Shown: positions 47,640 to 57,158 of the stretch, piece after piece
Numbering within the stretch: position 1 is the stretch's first letter
Layout of the letters: every line of letters begins with the position of its first letter
From: Legionella gresilensis
Lineage (GTDB): Bacteria > Pseudomonadota > Gammaproteobacteria > Legionellales > Legionellaceae
DNA: 64,000 bases
NCBI RefSeq assembly: GCF_900639865.1
Contig: NZ_CAAAHX010000009.1
Location: forward strand, 1-64,000
Reading direction: 5' to 3'
Translations under genes and position numbers: made by a program
The notes under the pieces: generated by a model
What the model was told of the DNA's origin: nothing
The model's database searches: none
What the model saw: only the letters and a program-made list of their open reading frames with translations

Positions 47640-48044
47640 ATGACAATGACCTCAAACAGACCTTATCTAATTCGAGCTATATATGATTGGATTGTAGATA
47701 ATAATCTTACTCCTCATATTTTGGTTAATGCGGAATATCCTAACGTACAAGTGCCGCAGGAATATGTCAATGGTGGCAAAATTGTACTCAATATTTCGCC
47801 ACAGGCCTGCCGAGGATTGCATTTAGAAAATGATCGTGTTGTTTTTACTGCACGTTTTTCTGGTGTAACACATCAAATTTTTGTTGTTCCGGGAGCTATC
47901 TTAGCAATTTATGCTAAAGAGAATGGCCGAGGTATGGAATTTGGGGAAGAATATAATGAGCCAGCAGTTCCTCCCGCTAATGTCAACGAACAAAAAGGTC
48001 GAAATAGGCCCGCCTTAAAATTAATTAAAAAGGATGAATCTTAG
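47640..48044 (+). CDS. sspB: ClpXP adaptor SspB
   Basis: A 134-aa protein that delivers ssrA-tagged peptides to ClpXP. The folded domain (about 1-110) has RPYLIRAIYDWIVDNNLTPHIL and ISPQACRGLHLENDRVVFTARFSG. A flexible acidic/proline linker leads to RPALKLIKKDE at the end, the ClpX-binding tail. The two-part layout is diagnostic. Confidence 0.95.
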   Translation: MTMTSNRPYLIRAIYDWIVDNNLTPHILVNAEYPNVQVPQEYVNGGKIVLNISPQACRGLHLENDRVVFTARFSGVTHQIFVVPGAILAIYAKENGRGMEFGEEYNEPAVPPANVNEQKGRNRPALKLIKKDES

Positions 48045-48178
48045 TAGAGCATGTTTTGCTTCATAATTATCTAAATGTATTTTACATTATTCTATTTTAT
48101 GTATTAAGTTAGAATAATGTAAACATCAACGCGATAGTATTAAATTAATAAGAATTTGATTCTATTAAGTCTCCAAGC

Positions 48179-48267
48179 TATAGCGTCGCGAAGGATTTTA
48201 CATAGGAGTACATGTCTGAGCTGAGCGAACTTGCAGCACAGTATACAGCTTAGTAGGTGACGCTATA
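48179..48267 (+). repeat. Intergenic element with terminal inverted repeat
   Basis: An 89-bp stretch bounded by TATAGCGTC (48179-48187) and its complement GACGCTATA (48259-48267). The inner part (GCGAAGGATTTTACATAGGA, then TGAGCGAACTTGCAGCAC) resembles the core of the larger element at 54217-54356. GC content is higher than in the surrounding spacer. It lies just upstream of the nnrDE start. Confidence 0.6.
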
Positions 48268-48294
48268 TATAATTCACAAGATTGTGGAGTCAGC

Positions 48295-49779
48295 ATGACA
48301 TCGGATATTGCGCTTTTTCATACTAACTTAATTAGAGATTGTGAGCGGGCTGCAACGGTAGATTATCAAATGACTGAGTCAGAACTCATGTCTCTAGCAG
48401 GTGTTGCGGCATTTAAATCATTAAAGCGATTATTCCCTACCGTCCAAAAAATCATTGTTTACTGTGGTAGTGGTAATAATGCCGGTGATGGTTATATAGT
48501 GGCTCGCCTTGCTCATCAAGCTGGTTATTCAGTGATTATTAATCAATATAAATCCCTTGATCAGCTTCCACCTGTTGCTCAAAAAGCTGCCCTAGAGGCG
48601 ATAGATGCTGGTGTTGCCTGTCATTATATGGATGAAATGATAGAAGATGATGCTGACTTAATCGTTGATGCGCTATTAGGCATTGGTTTAAAAGGCTTAG
48701 TTAAAGAGCCTATATTGAGTGCAATTGATCAAATTAACGAAAGTGGTTTGCCTGTGCTTGCTATTGATGTTCCGTCAGGACTGAATGCTGATACAGGTGC
48801 TATTATGGGTGACTGTGTTCGAGCCACAGCAACAATAACCTTTATTGGTTATAAATTAGGTATGATGACTCTAGACGGCCCAGATTATTGCGGGAAAATC
48901 ATTTTAAATAATTTGAAATTAGAGCATTGTTTAAGTCAGCTTGCTCCAAGTGGTTACATATTAGAAAAATCCGAATTTGTTTCTTTACTACCTAAAAGAC
49001 CTAAAAATTGTCATAAGACAGATTTTGGTCATATATTAGTTATCGGTGGTGGGTATGGCATGCCAGGTTCCATTTGTTTAACAGCTCAAGCTGCATTAAG
49101 AGTCGGGGCGGGCTTAGTAACTATTGCAACACAATCACATTATGCTAAACAAGCAATAGCTAATTTACCGGAAGTAATGATTTATGGTATAGAGGAAGCA
49201 AAAGACATTCTTGCTTTGCTCGCTAAAGCGACTGTTTGTGTGATTGGACCTGGTCTAGGAACAGATCAGTGGGCGCAAGACTTATTTAATCAAGTTATTA
49301 CTTCGCAACTACCTATGATTATTGATGCTTCGGCACTTCGTTTACTTGCTGAGTCACCCCAATATGATGATAATTGGGTCCTAACGCCTCATCCAGGGGA
49401 AGCAGCAAGCTTGCTTAAGTGCTCAACGCAAGAAGTGCAATCTGATCGTTATGAGGCGGTTAATCATCTACAAGCTAAATTTGGTGGCAATGTAGTTTTA
49501 AAAGGCGTTGGCTCTTTAATCCGAACGGATGAGCCAGAAACTTACCTATGTCGCGCGGGGAATCCAGGTATGGCTACTGCTGGTATGGGCGATGTATTGA
49601 GTGGGGTTATTGCTGGTTTATGCGCGCAAAAGCTAGCACTTGCTGATGCGACTAAATTAGGCGTATGGTTACATGCAAGTGCGGCTGATAAAGCGGTTCA
49701 GGATAAAGGGGAACGAGGTTTAATCGCAAGTGATTTAATGCCTTATTTGCGAACTTTAGTTAATACATTAACCGTATAG
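48295..49779 (+). CDS. nnrDE: Bifunctional NAD(P)H-hydrate epimerase / ADP-dependent dehydratase
   Basis: Repairs hydrated NAD(P)H. At 494 aa it is a fusion. The N-terminal YjeF_N epimerase domain (about 1-215) has YCGSGNNAGDGYIVARLA near 61 and VDALLGIGLKGL near 123. The C-terminal ribokinase-like dehydratase (about 230-494) has GHILVIGGGYGMPGS, TPHPGEAASLL and AGNPGMATAGMGDVLSGVIAGL near 420. It is followed by tsaE after ten bases, the standard gammaproteobacterial order. Confidence 0.96.
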   Translation: MTSDIALFHTNLIRDCERAATVDYQMTESELMSLAGVAAFKSLKRLFPTVQKIIVYCGSGNNAGDGYIVARLAHQAGYSVIINQYKSLDQLPPVAQKAALEAIDAGVACHYMDEMIEDDADLIVDALLGIGLKGLVKEPILSAIDQINESGLPVLAIDVPSGLNADTGAIMGDCVRATATITFIGYKLGMMTLDGPDYCGKIILNNLKLEHCLSQLAPSGYILEKSEFVSLLPKRPKNCHKTDFGHILVIGGGYGMPGSICLTAQAALRVGAGLVTIATQSHYAKQAIANLPEVMIYGIEEAKDILALLAKATVCVIGPGLGTDQWAQDLFNQVITSQLPMIIDASALRLLAESPQYDDNWVLTPHPGEAASLLKCSTQEVQSDRYEAVNHLQAKFGGNVVLKGVGSLIRTDEPETYLCRAGNPGMATAGMGDVLSGVIAGLCAQKLALADATKLGVWLHASAADKAVQDKGERGLIASDLMPYLRTLVNTLTV

Positions 49780-49789
49780 CAATTTATTT

Positions 49790-50260
49790 ATGCATAAACA
49801 GATTATTTATTTGCCTAATCAGGAAAATTGCGAGCAGCAAGCTAGGTGCTTAGCACATTGTCTAACTGCGCCCTTTATTTGTACGTTTAAAGGGGATATG
49901 GGTAGTGGTAAAACAACTTTTATTCGTGCCATGCTACGAGAATTAGGTGTTACATCAGCAATTAAAAGCCCAACTTTTTCATTAGTTGAAAGTTATGCAT
50001 GTCAAAACTTGCAAATTCACCATTTTGATCTGTATCGTATAGTAGAAGAGTCTGAACTTGATTATATTGGTTTTAATGAATATTTCGGTGAAAATACGAT
50101 TTGTTGTATAGAATGGCCAGAAAGAGCACCACATAAGTTATTAAATGCTGATCTTCGTCTCAGTTTAGAAATTGTCGAGGATAGTGGGCGGCAAATGACT
50201 ATTGAAGCAGGTAACTCTATTGGGGAACAAATTTTATCTTGCCTTATAGGTAAACGATGA
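49790..50260 (+). CDS. tsaE: tRNA threonylcarbamoyladenosine biosynthesis ATPase TsaE
   Basis: A 156-aa P-loop ATPase that drives the TsaB-TsaD complex in t6A-37 formation on tRNA. Walker A is GDMGSGKTTFIRAML near residues 34-48. SPTFSLVESY near 63 and IHHFDLYRI near 75 are family motifs, and CCIEWPER near 102 the Walker B region. Its stop overlaps the amidase start by four bases. Confidence 0.95.
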   Translation: MHKQIIYLPNQENCEQQARCLAHCLTAPFICTFKGDMGSGKTTFIRAMLRELGVTSAIKSPTFSLVESYACQNLQIHHFDLYRIVEESELDYIGFNEYFGENTICCIEWPERAPHKLLNADLRLSLEIVEDSGRQMTIEAGNSIGEQILSCLIGKR

Positions 50261-51558
50261 GAATACAGATAATAGTGTTTTCTTTATGCATACTTTTTAA
50301 CTTAACCCTAAATGCTGCTAAGTTAAAGGGAATTGAAATAAAACAGAACGCAGGTAAGGCATCCTTATTATTTAACTTAGATAAGGCCATCAACCATAAA
50401 GTATTTACTTTAACCAATCCAGATCGTGTCGTTGTTGACTTAGAAAATACAGAACTTGCTTTTGATTTACGTAAGCTTAGTTTAAATACAAATTTAATTA
50501 CTCGGGTTCGTAGTGGTTATCAGAATAAACATACCTTACGCTTGGTTTTTGAAGTAGCAAATAAAGTAATGCTTGATACTAAACCATGGAATAGGTTAAC
50601 CAAAAATCGTAATGGTTTTTCTTTAAATATTTCAGCTAATCATTTAGAGCTTTTAACAAAGTCTATAAAAAATGTGCCGCCTCTATCCCCATTACCTATT
50701 AAACAAATTAGAAAACCATTAAGGGATGTTATTATAGTTCTAGATCCTGGTCATGGCGGCAAAGATCCTGGTGCTATTGGTCCTAGGCGTACAGCAGAGA
50801 AAAATGTAACGTTATCTATTGCAACAAAATTGAAGCAAATTATAGATAAACAGCCTGGTATGCGCGCCGTATTGACTCGCAATGGTGATTATTACGTTGG
50901 TTTGCGTGAGCGTTTAGCCATTGCAAGAAAATACAATGGTGATGTTTTTATTTCAATTCACGCTGATGCCTTTATCAATCGTGACTCTAGCGGCGCTTCT
51001 GTTTTTGCTCTATCACAACGAGGCGCGACAAGTGAGGCGGCCCGTTGGTTAGCAGAAAAGGAAAATTATTCAGAGTTAGGCGGTGTGAACTTAGCAGATT
51101 TAGATGATCAAAGTGGCCTTGTACGTACAGTCCTTATTGATTTATCACAAACTGCTACAATTGGGGCTAGTCTACACATGGGAGAAAAAGTATTACGAAA
51201 TTTAAATACGTTAACTAAATTACATAATAACAAAGTTGAACAAGCTCGTTTTATGGTATTAAAATCGCCTGATATTCCGTCTATATTAATTGAAACAGGT
51301 TTTATTACTAATCCGCGTGAAGAGCATAACTTAACAAGCTCATACTATCAAACACGGTTAACACAATCGATTTTCCAGGGCCTTAAAGGTTATTTCTGGG
51401 AGTATCCTCCGCACGGAACTCATATAGAAGCCTTAGTAAATAGTAAAATGCGCTTTACTTTAGAATCTGTTGACAATAAATTACCAAAAAGTATTGCTAA
51501 TCGTCATACCTCAACAGTAGCATTAGGTCTTAGTAAGTCAGAGCCCAATAAAGCTTAG
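50257..51558 (+). CDS. amiB: N-acetylmuramoyl-L-alanine amidase (AmiB/AmiC type)
   Basis: A periplasmic zinc amidase that splits septal peptidoglycan. It is 433 aa with a signal peptide (about 1-19), an AMIN targeting domain (about 22-125) and an Amidase_3 catalytic domain: LDPGHGGKDPGAIGPR near 167 (zinc His, Glu in TAEKNVTL), VFISIHADAF near 228, and ILIETGFITNPREE near 345 with the catalytic Glu. No LysM domains follow, unlike E. coli AmiB. It lies between tsaE and mutL as usual. Confidence 0.93.
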   Translation: MRIQIIVFSLCILFNLTLNAAKLKGIEIKQNAGKASLLFNLDKAINHKVFTLTNPDRVVVDLENTELAFDLRKLSLNTNLITRVRSGYQNKHTLRLVFEVANKVMLDTKPWNRLTKNRNGFSLNISANHLELLTKSIKNVPPLSPLPIKQIRKPLRDVIIVLDPGHGGKDPGAIGPRRTAEKNVTLSIATKLKQIIDKQPGMRAVLTRNGDYYVGLRERLAIARKYNGDVFISIHADAFINRDSSGASVFALSQRGATSEAARWLAEKENYSELGGVNLADLDDQSGLVRTVLIDLSQTATIGASLHMGEKVLRNLNTLTKLHNNKVEQARFMVLKSPDIPSILIETGFITNPREEHNLTSSYYQTRLTQSIFQGLKGYFWEYPPHGTHIEALVNSKMRFTLESVDNKLPKSIANRHTSTVALGLSKSEPNKA

Positions 51559-51590
51559 ATCAATCAATCTATAGAGTAGTTGTATCATTT

Positions 51591-53228
51591 ATGAGAATCC
51601 ATCAATTATCTACTGAAGTCGCCAATCAAATTGCTGCCGGGGAAGTGATCGAAAGGCCTGCATCGGTGGTTAAAGAGTTATTAGAAAATGCCCTAGATGC
51701 ACAAGCGGATGTTATTCATATTGATATAGGTTTTGGTGGCTTAAATCAGATTAAGATAAGTGATAATGGGGTAGGTATTGTCGCTGAAGATTTACCTTTA
51801 GCCATTACGCCACATGCCACAAGTAAAATAACTAAGCTTGAAGATTTAGCTGCTATAGAAAGCTTAGGTTTTCGTGGAGAGGCGCTCGCAAGTATAGCAT
51901 CGATTTCTAAACTTACTCTTAGCTCAAAGCCTGCCATGCAAGAACATGGGATGTTACTTGATTATCAAAATCAAGAAGCTAAATTAAGGCCATTTCCACG
52001 AGCTAAAGGAACAACGGTCGATGTCTGTGATTTATTTTACAATGCACCTGTACGTAAAAAATTTCTTAAAACAGAACAAACTGAATTTCAGGCTATTGAT
52101 AATTTAGTAAGGCGTTTTGCGTTAAGCGCGCCTCATGTCACAATCAAGCTAAATCACAATGGGAAACCGACCCTATCTCTACCTGCTGCGACACAAGAAG
52201 TGTTACAAAAGGCGCGTATTAGTCGATTGTTAGGTAAGCAATTTGTTGAAAATGCTATGTATCTTGATGCTGAACATAATGGTGTAAAGCTTTATGGTTG
52301 GATAAGTGACATTCATTACCAGCGTAGTCAAAATGATAAAATTTGGGTTTATATTAATGGCCGGATGGTAAAAGATAAATTAATTAATCATGCTATCAAG
52401 CAAGTATATGAACCTATTCTTTATCCTGGACGCCATCCAGCTTGTATTTTGTATTTAGTGATTGACCCTCAAGAGATAGATGTTAATGTTCATCCAACTA
52501 AGCATGAAGTACGTTTCCAGCAACCACGTTTAATTCATGATTTTATTAATACACAGTTACGTCATACGCTTAATTTACCAGTGCATCTAAACCCTTCATT
52601 CTCTAAAGAATGGCCAAAGCGCCAATTAAATAAAGAGTCATTAAGTGTACAAGAAAATAGTGAAACCTTTAATTGGTTAATGCAGCAAGGTGAGGTACAG
52701 ACTAATTTTAAATGGCTACAACTCTATAAAAGATTTATGCTTATTTATCTAGACCAAAAACCTTATATAATCGATTTACTAAAGCTACAACAACATTGGC
52801 TACAGGATGTACTTCATACCAGTGCCCTTCCTTTAGTATCTAGGGCTTTACTTGTACCTGTTTATAATGATATTCCAAAGTTATCTTTTGAAGATTTACA
52901 ATTAGCAAGAGAGCTTTTACTTAAAGTAGGAATTGATATTCAACTTAAAGAAGATAACAAAATAATTATTTACTCTTTACCTCAATTGATTCCTAACTTA
53001 AATCTTAAACCTTTTCTTGTTTCTTTTTTTGCTTCTTCTTGTTTTAATCTAGATTCACTCATTGGTTTACTCATTGAAAATTGTAGTCAAGATGATACAC
53101 CTATTACAGAAGAGGAGTGCAGAAGTTATATTTCTTATTTAGAAAAAAATCAGCCTACATTAGAAAAATTGCAAGTGATTAGGTATTTCTCTAGGGAAAT
53201 TTGTCAGAGTTTGTTAAATGTTGAATAA
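51591..53228 (+). CDS. mutL: DNA mismatch repair protein MutL
   Basis: Links MutS to downstream repair. The GHKL ATPase part (about 1-330) has NQIAAGEVIERPASVVKELLENALDA, ISDNGVGI, PHATSKI, GFRGEALASIASIS and NVHPTKHEVRF. The C-terminal dimerisation domain (about 360-545) is shorter than in E. coli (615 aa in all there) because the linker is short. No DQHAxxE(x)4E endonuclease motif is seen, as expected for a gammaproteobacterium. It overlaps miaA by 11 bases. Confidence 0.96.
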   Translation: MRIHQLSTEVANQIAAGEVIERPASVVKELLENALDAQADVIHIDIGFGGLNQIKISDNGVGIVAEDLPLAITPHATSKITKLEDLAAIESLGFRGEALASIASISKLTLSSKPAMQEHGMLLDYQNQEAKLRPFPRAKGTTVDVCDLFYNAPVRKKFLKTEQTEFQAIDNLVRRFALSAPHVTIKLNHNGKPTLSLPAATQEVLQKARISRLLGKQFVENAMYLDAEHNGVKLYGWISDIHYQRSQNDKIWVYINGRMVKDKLINHAIKQVYEPILYPGRHPACILYLVIDPQEIDVNVHPTKHEVRFQQPRLIHDFINTQLRHTLNLPVHLNPSFSKEWPKRQLNKESLSVQENSETFNWLMQQGEVQTNFKWLQLYKRFMLIYLDQKPYIIDLLKLQQHWLQDVLHTSALPLVSRALLVPVYNDIPKLSFEDLQLARELLLKVGIDIQLKEDNKIIIYSLPQLIPNLNLKPFLVSFFASSCFNLDSLIGLLIENCSQDDTPITEEECRSYISYLEKNQPTLEKLQVIRYFSREICQSLLNVE

Positions 53229-54153
53229 TATTTTTTGTCTATTAGGACCGACTGCTTCTGGGAAAACAGCGCTGGCTATTGAATTAGTGAAGCAATTCCC
53301 TTTTGAAATTATCAGTGTTGACTCAGCTATGATTTATCGTGAGATGGACATTGGTACAGCAAAACCAACAGCTGCGGAACTAGCATTAACACCTCATCAT
53401 TTAATTGACATATTAGACCCACCCCAGGCTTTTTCTGCTGCTGAATTTTGTAAAGAAGCAGAAAGATTATGTGACGCAATTTTTAGGGCAGGGAAAATCC
53501 CGTTATTGGTCGGTGGTACAATGATGTATTTTAATGCCTTTCAGCAGGGTTTATCTGTCTTGCCAGAAGCGGATAAAGAAACACGTAATTATTTGCTTGA
53601 ACAGGCAAGTTGTTTTGGCTGGGAAAAATTGCATGCTGATTTAGCCAATATTGATCCTTATTCTGCTGCAAAGATTCATCAACATGACACACAGCGAATT
53701 CAACGCGCTCTTGAGGTTTTTTATGTAACTGGAAAACCTTTATCTACTTTGCTAATTGAACGACAACAAATGCCTTACTCCTTTACAAATATTCTCTTAG
53801 TTCCAGAAGAACGAGCTTGGCTGCATCAGCGAATTGCTAAACGATTTGACCAAATGTTGAGCTTGGGATTTATCAAAGAAGTGGAGCTATTATTAGATAA
53901 TTGGCATTTACCTCCAAACTGTCCTGCCATAAGGTGCGTTGGTTATCGTCAAGCTTATGACTACCTTTTGGGTAAGGATAACTTTGATCATTTTCGAGAA
54001 AAAGCAATTGCAGCAACAAGACAGCTCGCTAAAAGGCAACTAACCTGGTTACGACGTTGGCCAGAAAGTAACACTTTTGCCTGTGATAAACTGGAAAGCT
54101 GCAGTAAAATAATAGCGTTAGTCACTAAAATATTGGATAATCGCCAAAGTTAG
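53218..54153 (+). CDS. miaA: tRNA dimethylallyltransferase
   Basis: Adds a dimethylallyl group to A37 of UNN-reading tRNAs. It is 311 aa. The P-loop is LLGPTASGKTALAIEL near residues 8-23. DSAMIYREMDIGTAKP near 35 and HHLIDILDP near 61 are family motifs, and VGGTMMYFNAFQQGL near 98 the DMAPP site. AIRCVGYRQAYDYL near 240 and KRQLTWLRRW near 270 bind tRNA. hfq does not follow directly here. Confidence 0.96.
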   Translation: MLNNIFCLLGPTASGKTALAIELVKQFPFEIISVDSAMIYREMDIGTAKPTAAELALTPHHLIDILDPPQAFSAAEFCKEAERLCDAIFRAGKIPLLVGGTMMYFNAFQQGLSVLPEADKETRNYLLEQASCFGWEKLHADLANIDPYSAAKIHQHDTQRIQRALEVFYVTGKPLSTLLIERQQMPYSFTNILLVPEERAWLHQRIAKRFDQMLSLGFIKEVELLLDNWHLPPNCPAIRCVGYRQAYDYLLGKDNFDHFREKAIAATRQLAKRQLTWLRRWPESNTFACDKLESCSKIIALVTKILDNRQS

Positions 54154-54216
54154 GTGAATTCTTTTTTTAGCTCGTTTAAAAGAAGTTTTACTTAGGTTAA
54201 TCCATTTAAATGATTA

Positions 54217-54356
54217 GAGTTCTTGTACAACTTGTAGAGTTTGCTTTAGTGCAAGGCATAAAGGTTTCGAGGAGCGGAGTTTACAGAGAGTAGGAGCACC
54301 GTAGAAACGTTTGCAACGCAGCACTAAAGTAAAAGATGCTGGTTATGCAAGGACTC
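54217..54356 (+). repeat. 140-bp structured intergenic element
   Basis: Bounded by imperfect inverted ends: GAGTTCTTGTACAAC at the left, and the complement of the right end reads GAGTCCTTGCATAAC. Inside, TTTGCTTTAGTGC can pair with GCACTAAAGTAAAA, so most of the element can fold into one long irregular hairpin. The GC-richer core (CGAGGAGCGGAGTTTACAG, then TTGCAACGCAGCAC) recalls intergenic repeats I remember from Legionella genomes and resembles the 48179-48267 element. Confidence 0.65.
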
Positions 54357-54391
54357 TATTGTATATTACTTTATAGGCCAGGGAGAATCTC

Positions 54392-54586
54392 ATGTCTCAG
54401 TCTCATAAACAGCCACCAAGTACAAAGCGAGAGTATATCGTTCATCCAAAAGATTTACCATTAAGCTGCCCAACAGACGCAATGGAAATATGGAACGCTC
54501 ATCCAAAAGTTTATCTTCCTATAGAAAAAACAGGTGAAGTAGTTTGCCCTTATTGCAGCGCTCATTTTATTCTAAAAAATGATTAA
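54392..54586 (+). CDS. Zinc-finger protein, CHCC (NDUFS6-like) family
   Basis: A 64-aa protein with the zf-CHCC pattern: a Cys in PLSCPTD, His in WNAHPKVYLPI, then CPYCSAHF near residues 52-59. Related proteins include mitochondrial complex I subunit NDUFS6. The bacterial role is unclear. Its stop overlaps the following glycosyltransferase gene by eight bases. GGGAGAATC precedes the ATG. Confidence 0.88.
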   Translation: MSQSHKQPPSTKREYIVHPKDLPLSCPTDAMEIWNAHPKVYLPIEKTGEVVCPYCSAHFILKND

Positions 54587-55628
54587 TTCTATTTGTGTTG
54601 TGCGTTTATCTGCATTAGGTGACGTCTTAATGACAGTTCCTTTAATTCGTACTTTGCAAGCCCAGTTACCGCAAGCAAAAATTACTTGGGTTATTTCAAG
54701 ACCTGCCTATGACTTAGTTGAAGGTATGCAAAATGTTGAATTTATCGTGATTCCAAAACCTAATTCGATAAAAGATTATTTACAGTTTAAAAAAAGATTA
54801 ACTGGCCGCCGTTTTGATGTTTTACTGGCTGCTCAGTCAAGTTTTCGAGCTAATTTACTTTATAGTTTCATTAAAGCAAAACGAAAAATAGGCTATGATC
54901 CATTACGTGCTAAGGATGGTCATAAATGGTTTATTAATGAAACAATTAAACCAGGAAATGATCATACCTTAGAGGCTTTTTTAAAATTTGCTGATGTTTT
55001 AGGCATTAAAGAAAAAGTATTGACTTGGAACTTATCCATCAAAGCAGCGGATTACCAGTGGGCACTTCATTATTTTACTTCCGGACAGCCAGTTTTACTC
55101 GTTAATCCAGCGGCAAGTAAGCCAGAACGAAGTTGGCTTATTAATCGATATGTTGAAGTAATTCGTTATGCACAATCTCAGTGGCAGATGCAAGTGATTC
55201 TAACAGGCGGGCCTGGCGCTTATGATCGGTTCTTAGCTGATGCTATACAAAAACAAGTTACTTGCATTGATTTAGTGGGCAAGACAAGACCTAAACAACT
55301 TTTAGCACTAATCAGTCAGGCAACTGTTTTATTGTGCCCTGATACCGGCCCATCTCATATGGCTGCAGCTGTAGGTACGCCTGTAGTAGCTTTACATGCT
55401 GTAACAAGTGCTCAAGTTTCTGGTCCCTATCTTTATCAGGATTTAGCTGTTGATTGTTATTCTATAGCAGTAGAACAAGTCCTTAAAAAAGCGCCACATG
55501 AGAATAAATGGGGTACGCATGCACATGGTGAAGAAACAATGAAATTAGTAACAGTAGAGGCTGTGCTAGAAAAATTAAAAATTGCTAAAAATATCAAACG
55601 AAAAAACAAGGCATTGCAGTTTAGTTAA
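54579..55628 (+). CDS. GT9 family heptosyltransferase-like protein
   Basis: A 349-aa glycosyltransferase family 9 protein, the family of LPS core heptosyltransferases WaaC/WaaF. The N-terminal SALGDVLMTVPLIRTLQAQLP segment (near residues 8-28) is the GT9 signature with the conserved Asp. LLVNPAASKPERSW near 170 and CPDTGPSHMAAAVGTPVVALH near 257 bind the ADP-sugar. Close to WaaC/RfaF-type enzymes acting on the inner face of the inner membrane; the exact acceptor is not readable. It is co-transcribed with the zinc-finger gene and ends in a strong terminator. Confidence 0.87.
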   Translation: MINSICVVRLSALGDVLMTVPLIRTLQAQLPQAKITWVISRPAYDLVEGMQNVEFIVIPKPNSIKDYLQFKKRLTGRRFDVLLAAQSSFRANLLYSFIKAKRKIGYDPLRAKDGHKWFINETIKPGNDHTLEAFLKFADVLGIKEKVLTWNLSIKAADYQWALHYFTSGQPVLLVNPAASKPERSWLINRYVEVIRYAQSQWQMQVILTGGPGAYDRFLADAIQKQVTCIDLVGKTRPKQLLALISQATVLLCPDTGPSHMAAAVGTPVVALHAVTSAQVSGPYLYQDLAVDCYSIAVEQVLKKAPHENKWGTHAHGEETMKLVTVEAVLEKLKIAKNIKRKNKALQFS

Positions 55629-55658
55629 AGTTTGAAAAACTTATCAAACTTTAACTAA
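55621..55658. terminator. Bidirectional terminator between GT9 gene and icmX
   Basis: A 15-base perfect stem, TTAGTTAAAGTTTGA / TCAAACTTTAACTAA, with an eight-base loop. T-rich sequence follows on the plus strand. It overlaps the last codons of the GT9 gene and precedes the end of icmX, so it serves both. Confidence 0.75.
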
Positions 55659-55665
55659 TTATTTT

Positions 55666-57156
55666 TTATTGGCTTGTATTCGATAGATTATTTGCATTTG
55701 TAGTAGAAGTATCCCCTGTTAAGGTAGATCCATCGGGTTGAGTTTGCGCAGAAAACTGAAGTAAAAACATAGAATTAGTAAGTAATAAACGCTCTTGTTG
55801 TTGACGCATCAAATAAAGCTGATAGTTAATCTCGGCCAATAAAACCGCTATTTCCTTTTGAACTGATGCGCTAGAAGCCTGGTTAATTTGAGTCAACCAT
55901 TGTTGTTGGCCAGGGTTATTACTAGTCCCTTGTGCTTGAGGATTGTAAAGACGCCAGCTAGCCATAATATATTCATTTAAAGCCTGACTTGTTTGGGCAC
56001 CTTGTTGGCCAGGTGAACTTTGAGGAAGACGCTTAGACATTATGTAATAGAGGTTACTTATTCCTACAGACGTTTGAGCAGCATAACTGCGCAACCTTGC
56101 TAAATAAGTACTTAATCGAGCATAAGCTTCCTGCTGTTGATCTATTGGTGTTGTTTTACTAAAATTCAAGGCTTGACTAAGTAAGTTATTATAAGTATTC
56201 CAATCTGGTAAAGAAACAGGCAAAACTGCGCCGGTTGCATAGCGAATAAAATTTTCTGCTTGTTGTACTTGACTTTTTGCCGTTAAAACTGGATTGGTTA
56301 AATCATCAAACCCGGAGCTAGAAGTGGTTTGGTTAGTATTACTGGTGGTGGAATAAAGTAATGGCGAAATTAAAGTATTAATGTTTAATTGAGGGATTAA
56401 GGGTGCGTTTACTTCTGCTGTGAAAACTTTTTGGGTGCCTGGTAAGGGCCCTACAACATTTTTGATAATATTTTCTCGATACAAGTAAGGACACTTTTGG
56501 GAAATAAGATTACTACCACTTTCTATGCAAAAAGTATAATTAGGTGTTGCAAGTATATTTAAAATCGCTTGGCTTACAGGATCAGGCTGGTAAGTTCGCT
56601 GATCAATAAGTGGAGAGACAGAAGCAGTTTGACTTGACGGGTTAGAATAGGGTGGGTTCGAGTAAGTTTGTCCTGAAAGTGTATTAATAATTGAAAAACC
56701 GGATAAGTTGCTGTTACTAGTTAGTGTTGTGGGCACAATTGGATTAGCATTTTGAGCTGCACTTGGTAATTCGTTATTACCAGTACCACCGCCTACTACT
56801 GCGCCTAAAACTGTATGGTAAAGATTAAGCTGAGCAGAGTAAGCAGTATTTTGATCAACGAGTGTATTACTAAATGTTTGTGCAGTGGAAGTTGTGCCTG
56901 TTCCACTAGTATTAGCAGCATTATTCGAATTTCCCGTACTGCTGTTATTTGAGCAAGGGCCACCTGACTGACAATATTGAGTAAGGTCATAACCAAAATA
57001 TTGACCTAAATTTTGTAAATAAGTAGCAATTTTACTAACTTCATCATCTGTATTGTTATTTGGAGCTGGGCTAACATTGGCAGGCGTACCTTGTGATGCT
57101 ATTACAGTTGAGGAAAGAGCCAGTAACATGCTTGATACTAAATATTTTAATTTCAT
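55666..57156 (-). CDS. icmX: Dot/Icm type IVB secretion protein IcmX
   Basis: A periplasmic or exported Dot/Icm protein needed for pore formation and effector delivery. This 496-aa copy has a clear signal peptide (about residues 1-20, ending VIASQ) and very Asn/Ser/Thr-rich stretches near 60-100 and 150-190, a feature of IcmX. It is slightly longer than the roughly 466 aa I recall from L. pneumophila, mainly in these low-complexity parts. It lies two bases after icmW, transcribed with it and divergently from icmV-dotA. Confidence 0.92.
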   Translation of the reverse strand: MKLKYLVSSMLLALSSTVIASQGTPANVSPAPNNNTDDEVSKIATYLQNLGQYFGYDLTQYCQSGGPCSNNSSTGNSNNAANTSGTGTTSTAQTFSNTLVDQNTAYSAQLNLYHTVLGAVVGGGTGNNELPSAAQNANPIVPTTLTSNSNLSGFSIINTLSGQTYSNPPYSNPSSQTASVSPLIDQRTYQPDPVSQAILNILATPNYTFCIESGSNLISQKCPYLYRENIIKNVVGPLPGTQKVFTAEVNAPLIPQLNINTLISPLLYSTTSNTNQTTSSSGFDDLTNPVLTAKSQVQQAENFIRYATGAVLPVSLPDWNTYNNLLSQALNFSKTTPIDQQQEAYARLSTYLARLRSYAAQTSVGISNLYYIMSKRLPQSSPGQQGAQTSQALNEYIMASWRLYNPQAQGTSNNPGQQQWLTQINQASSASVQKEIAVLLAEINYQLYLMRQQQERLLLTNSMFLLQFSAQTQPDGSTLTGDTSTTNANNLSNTSQ

Positions 57157-57158
57157 TC

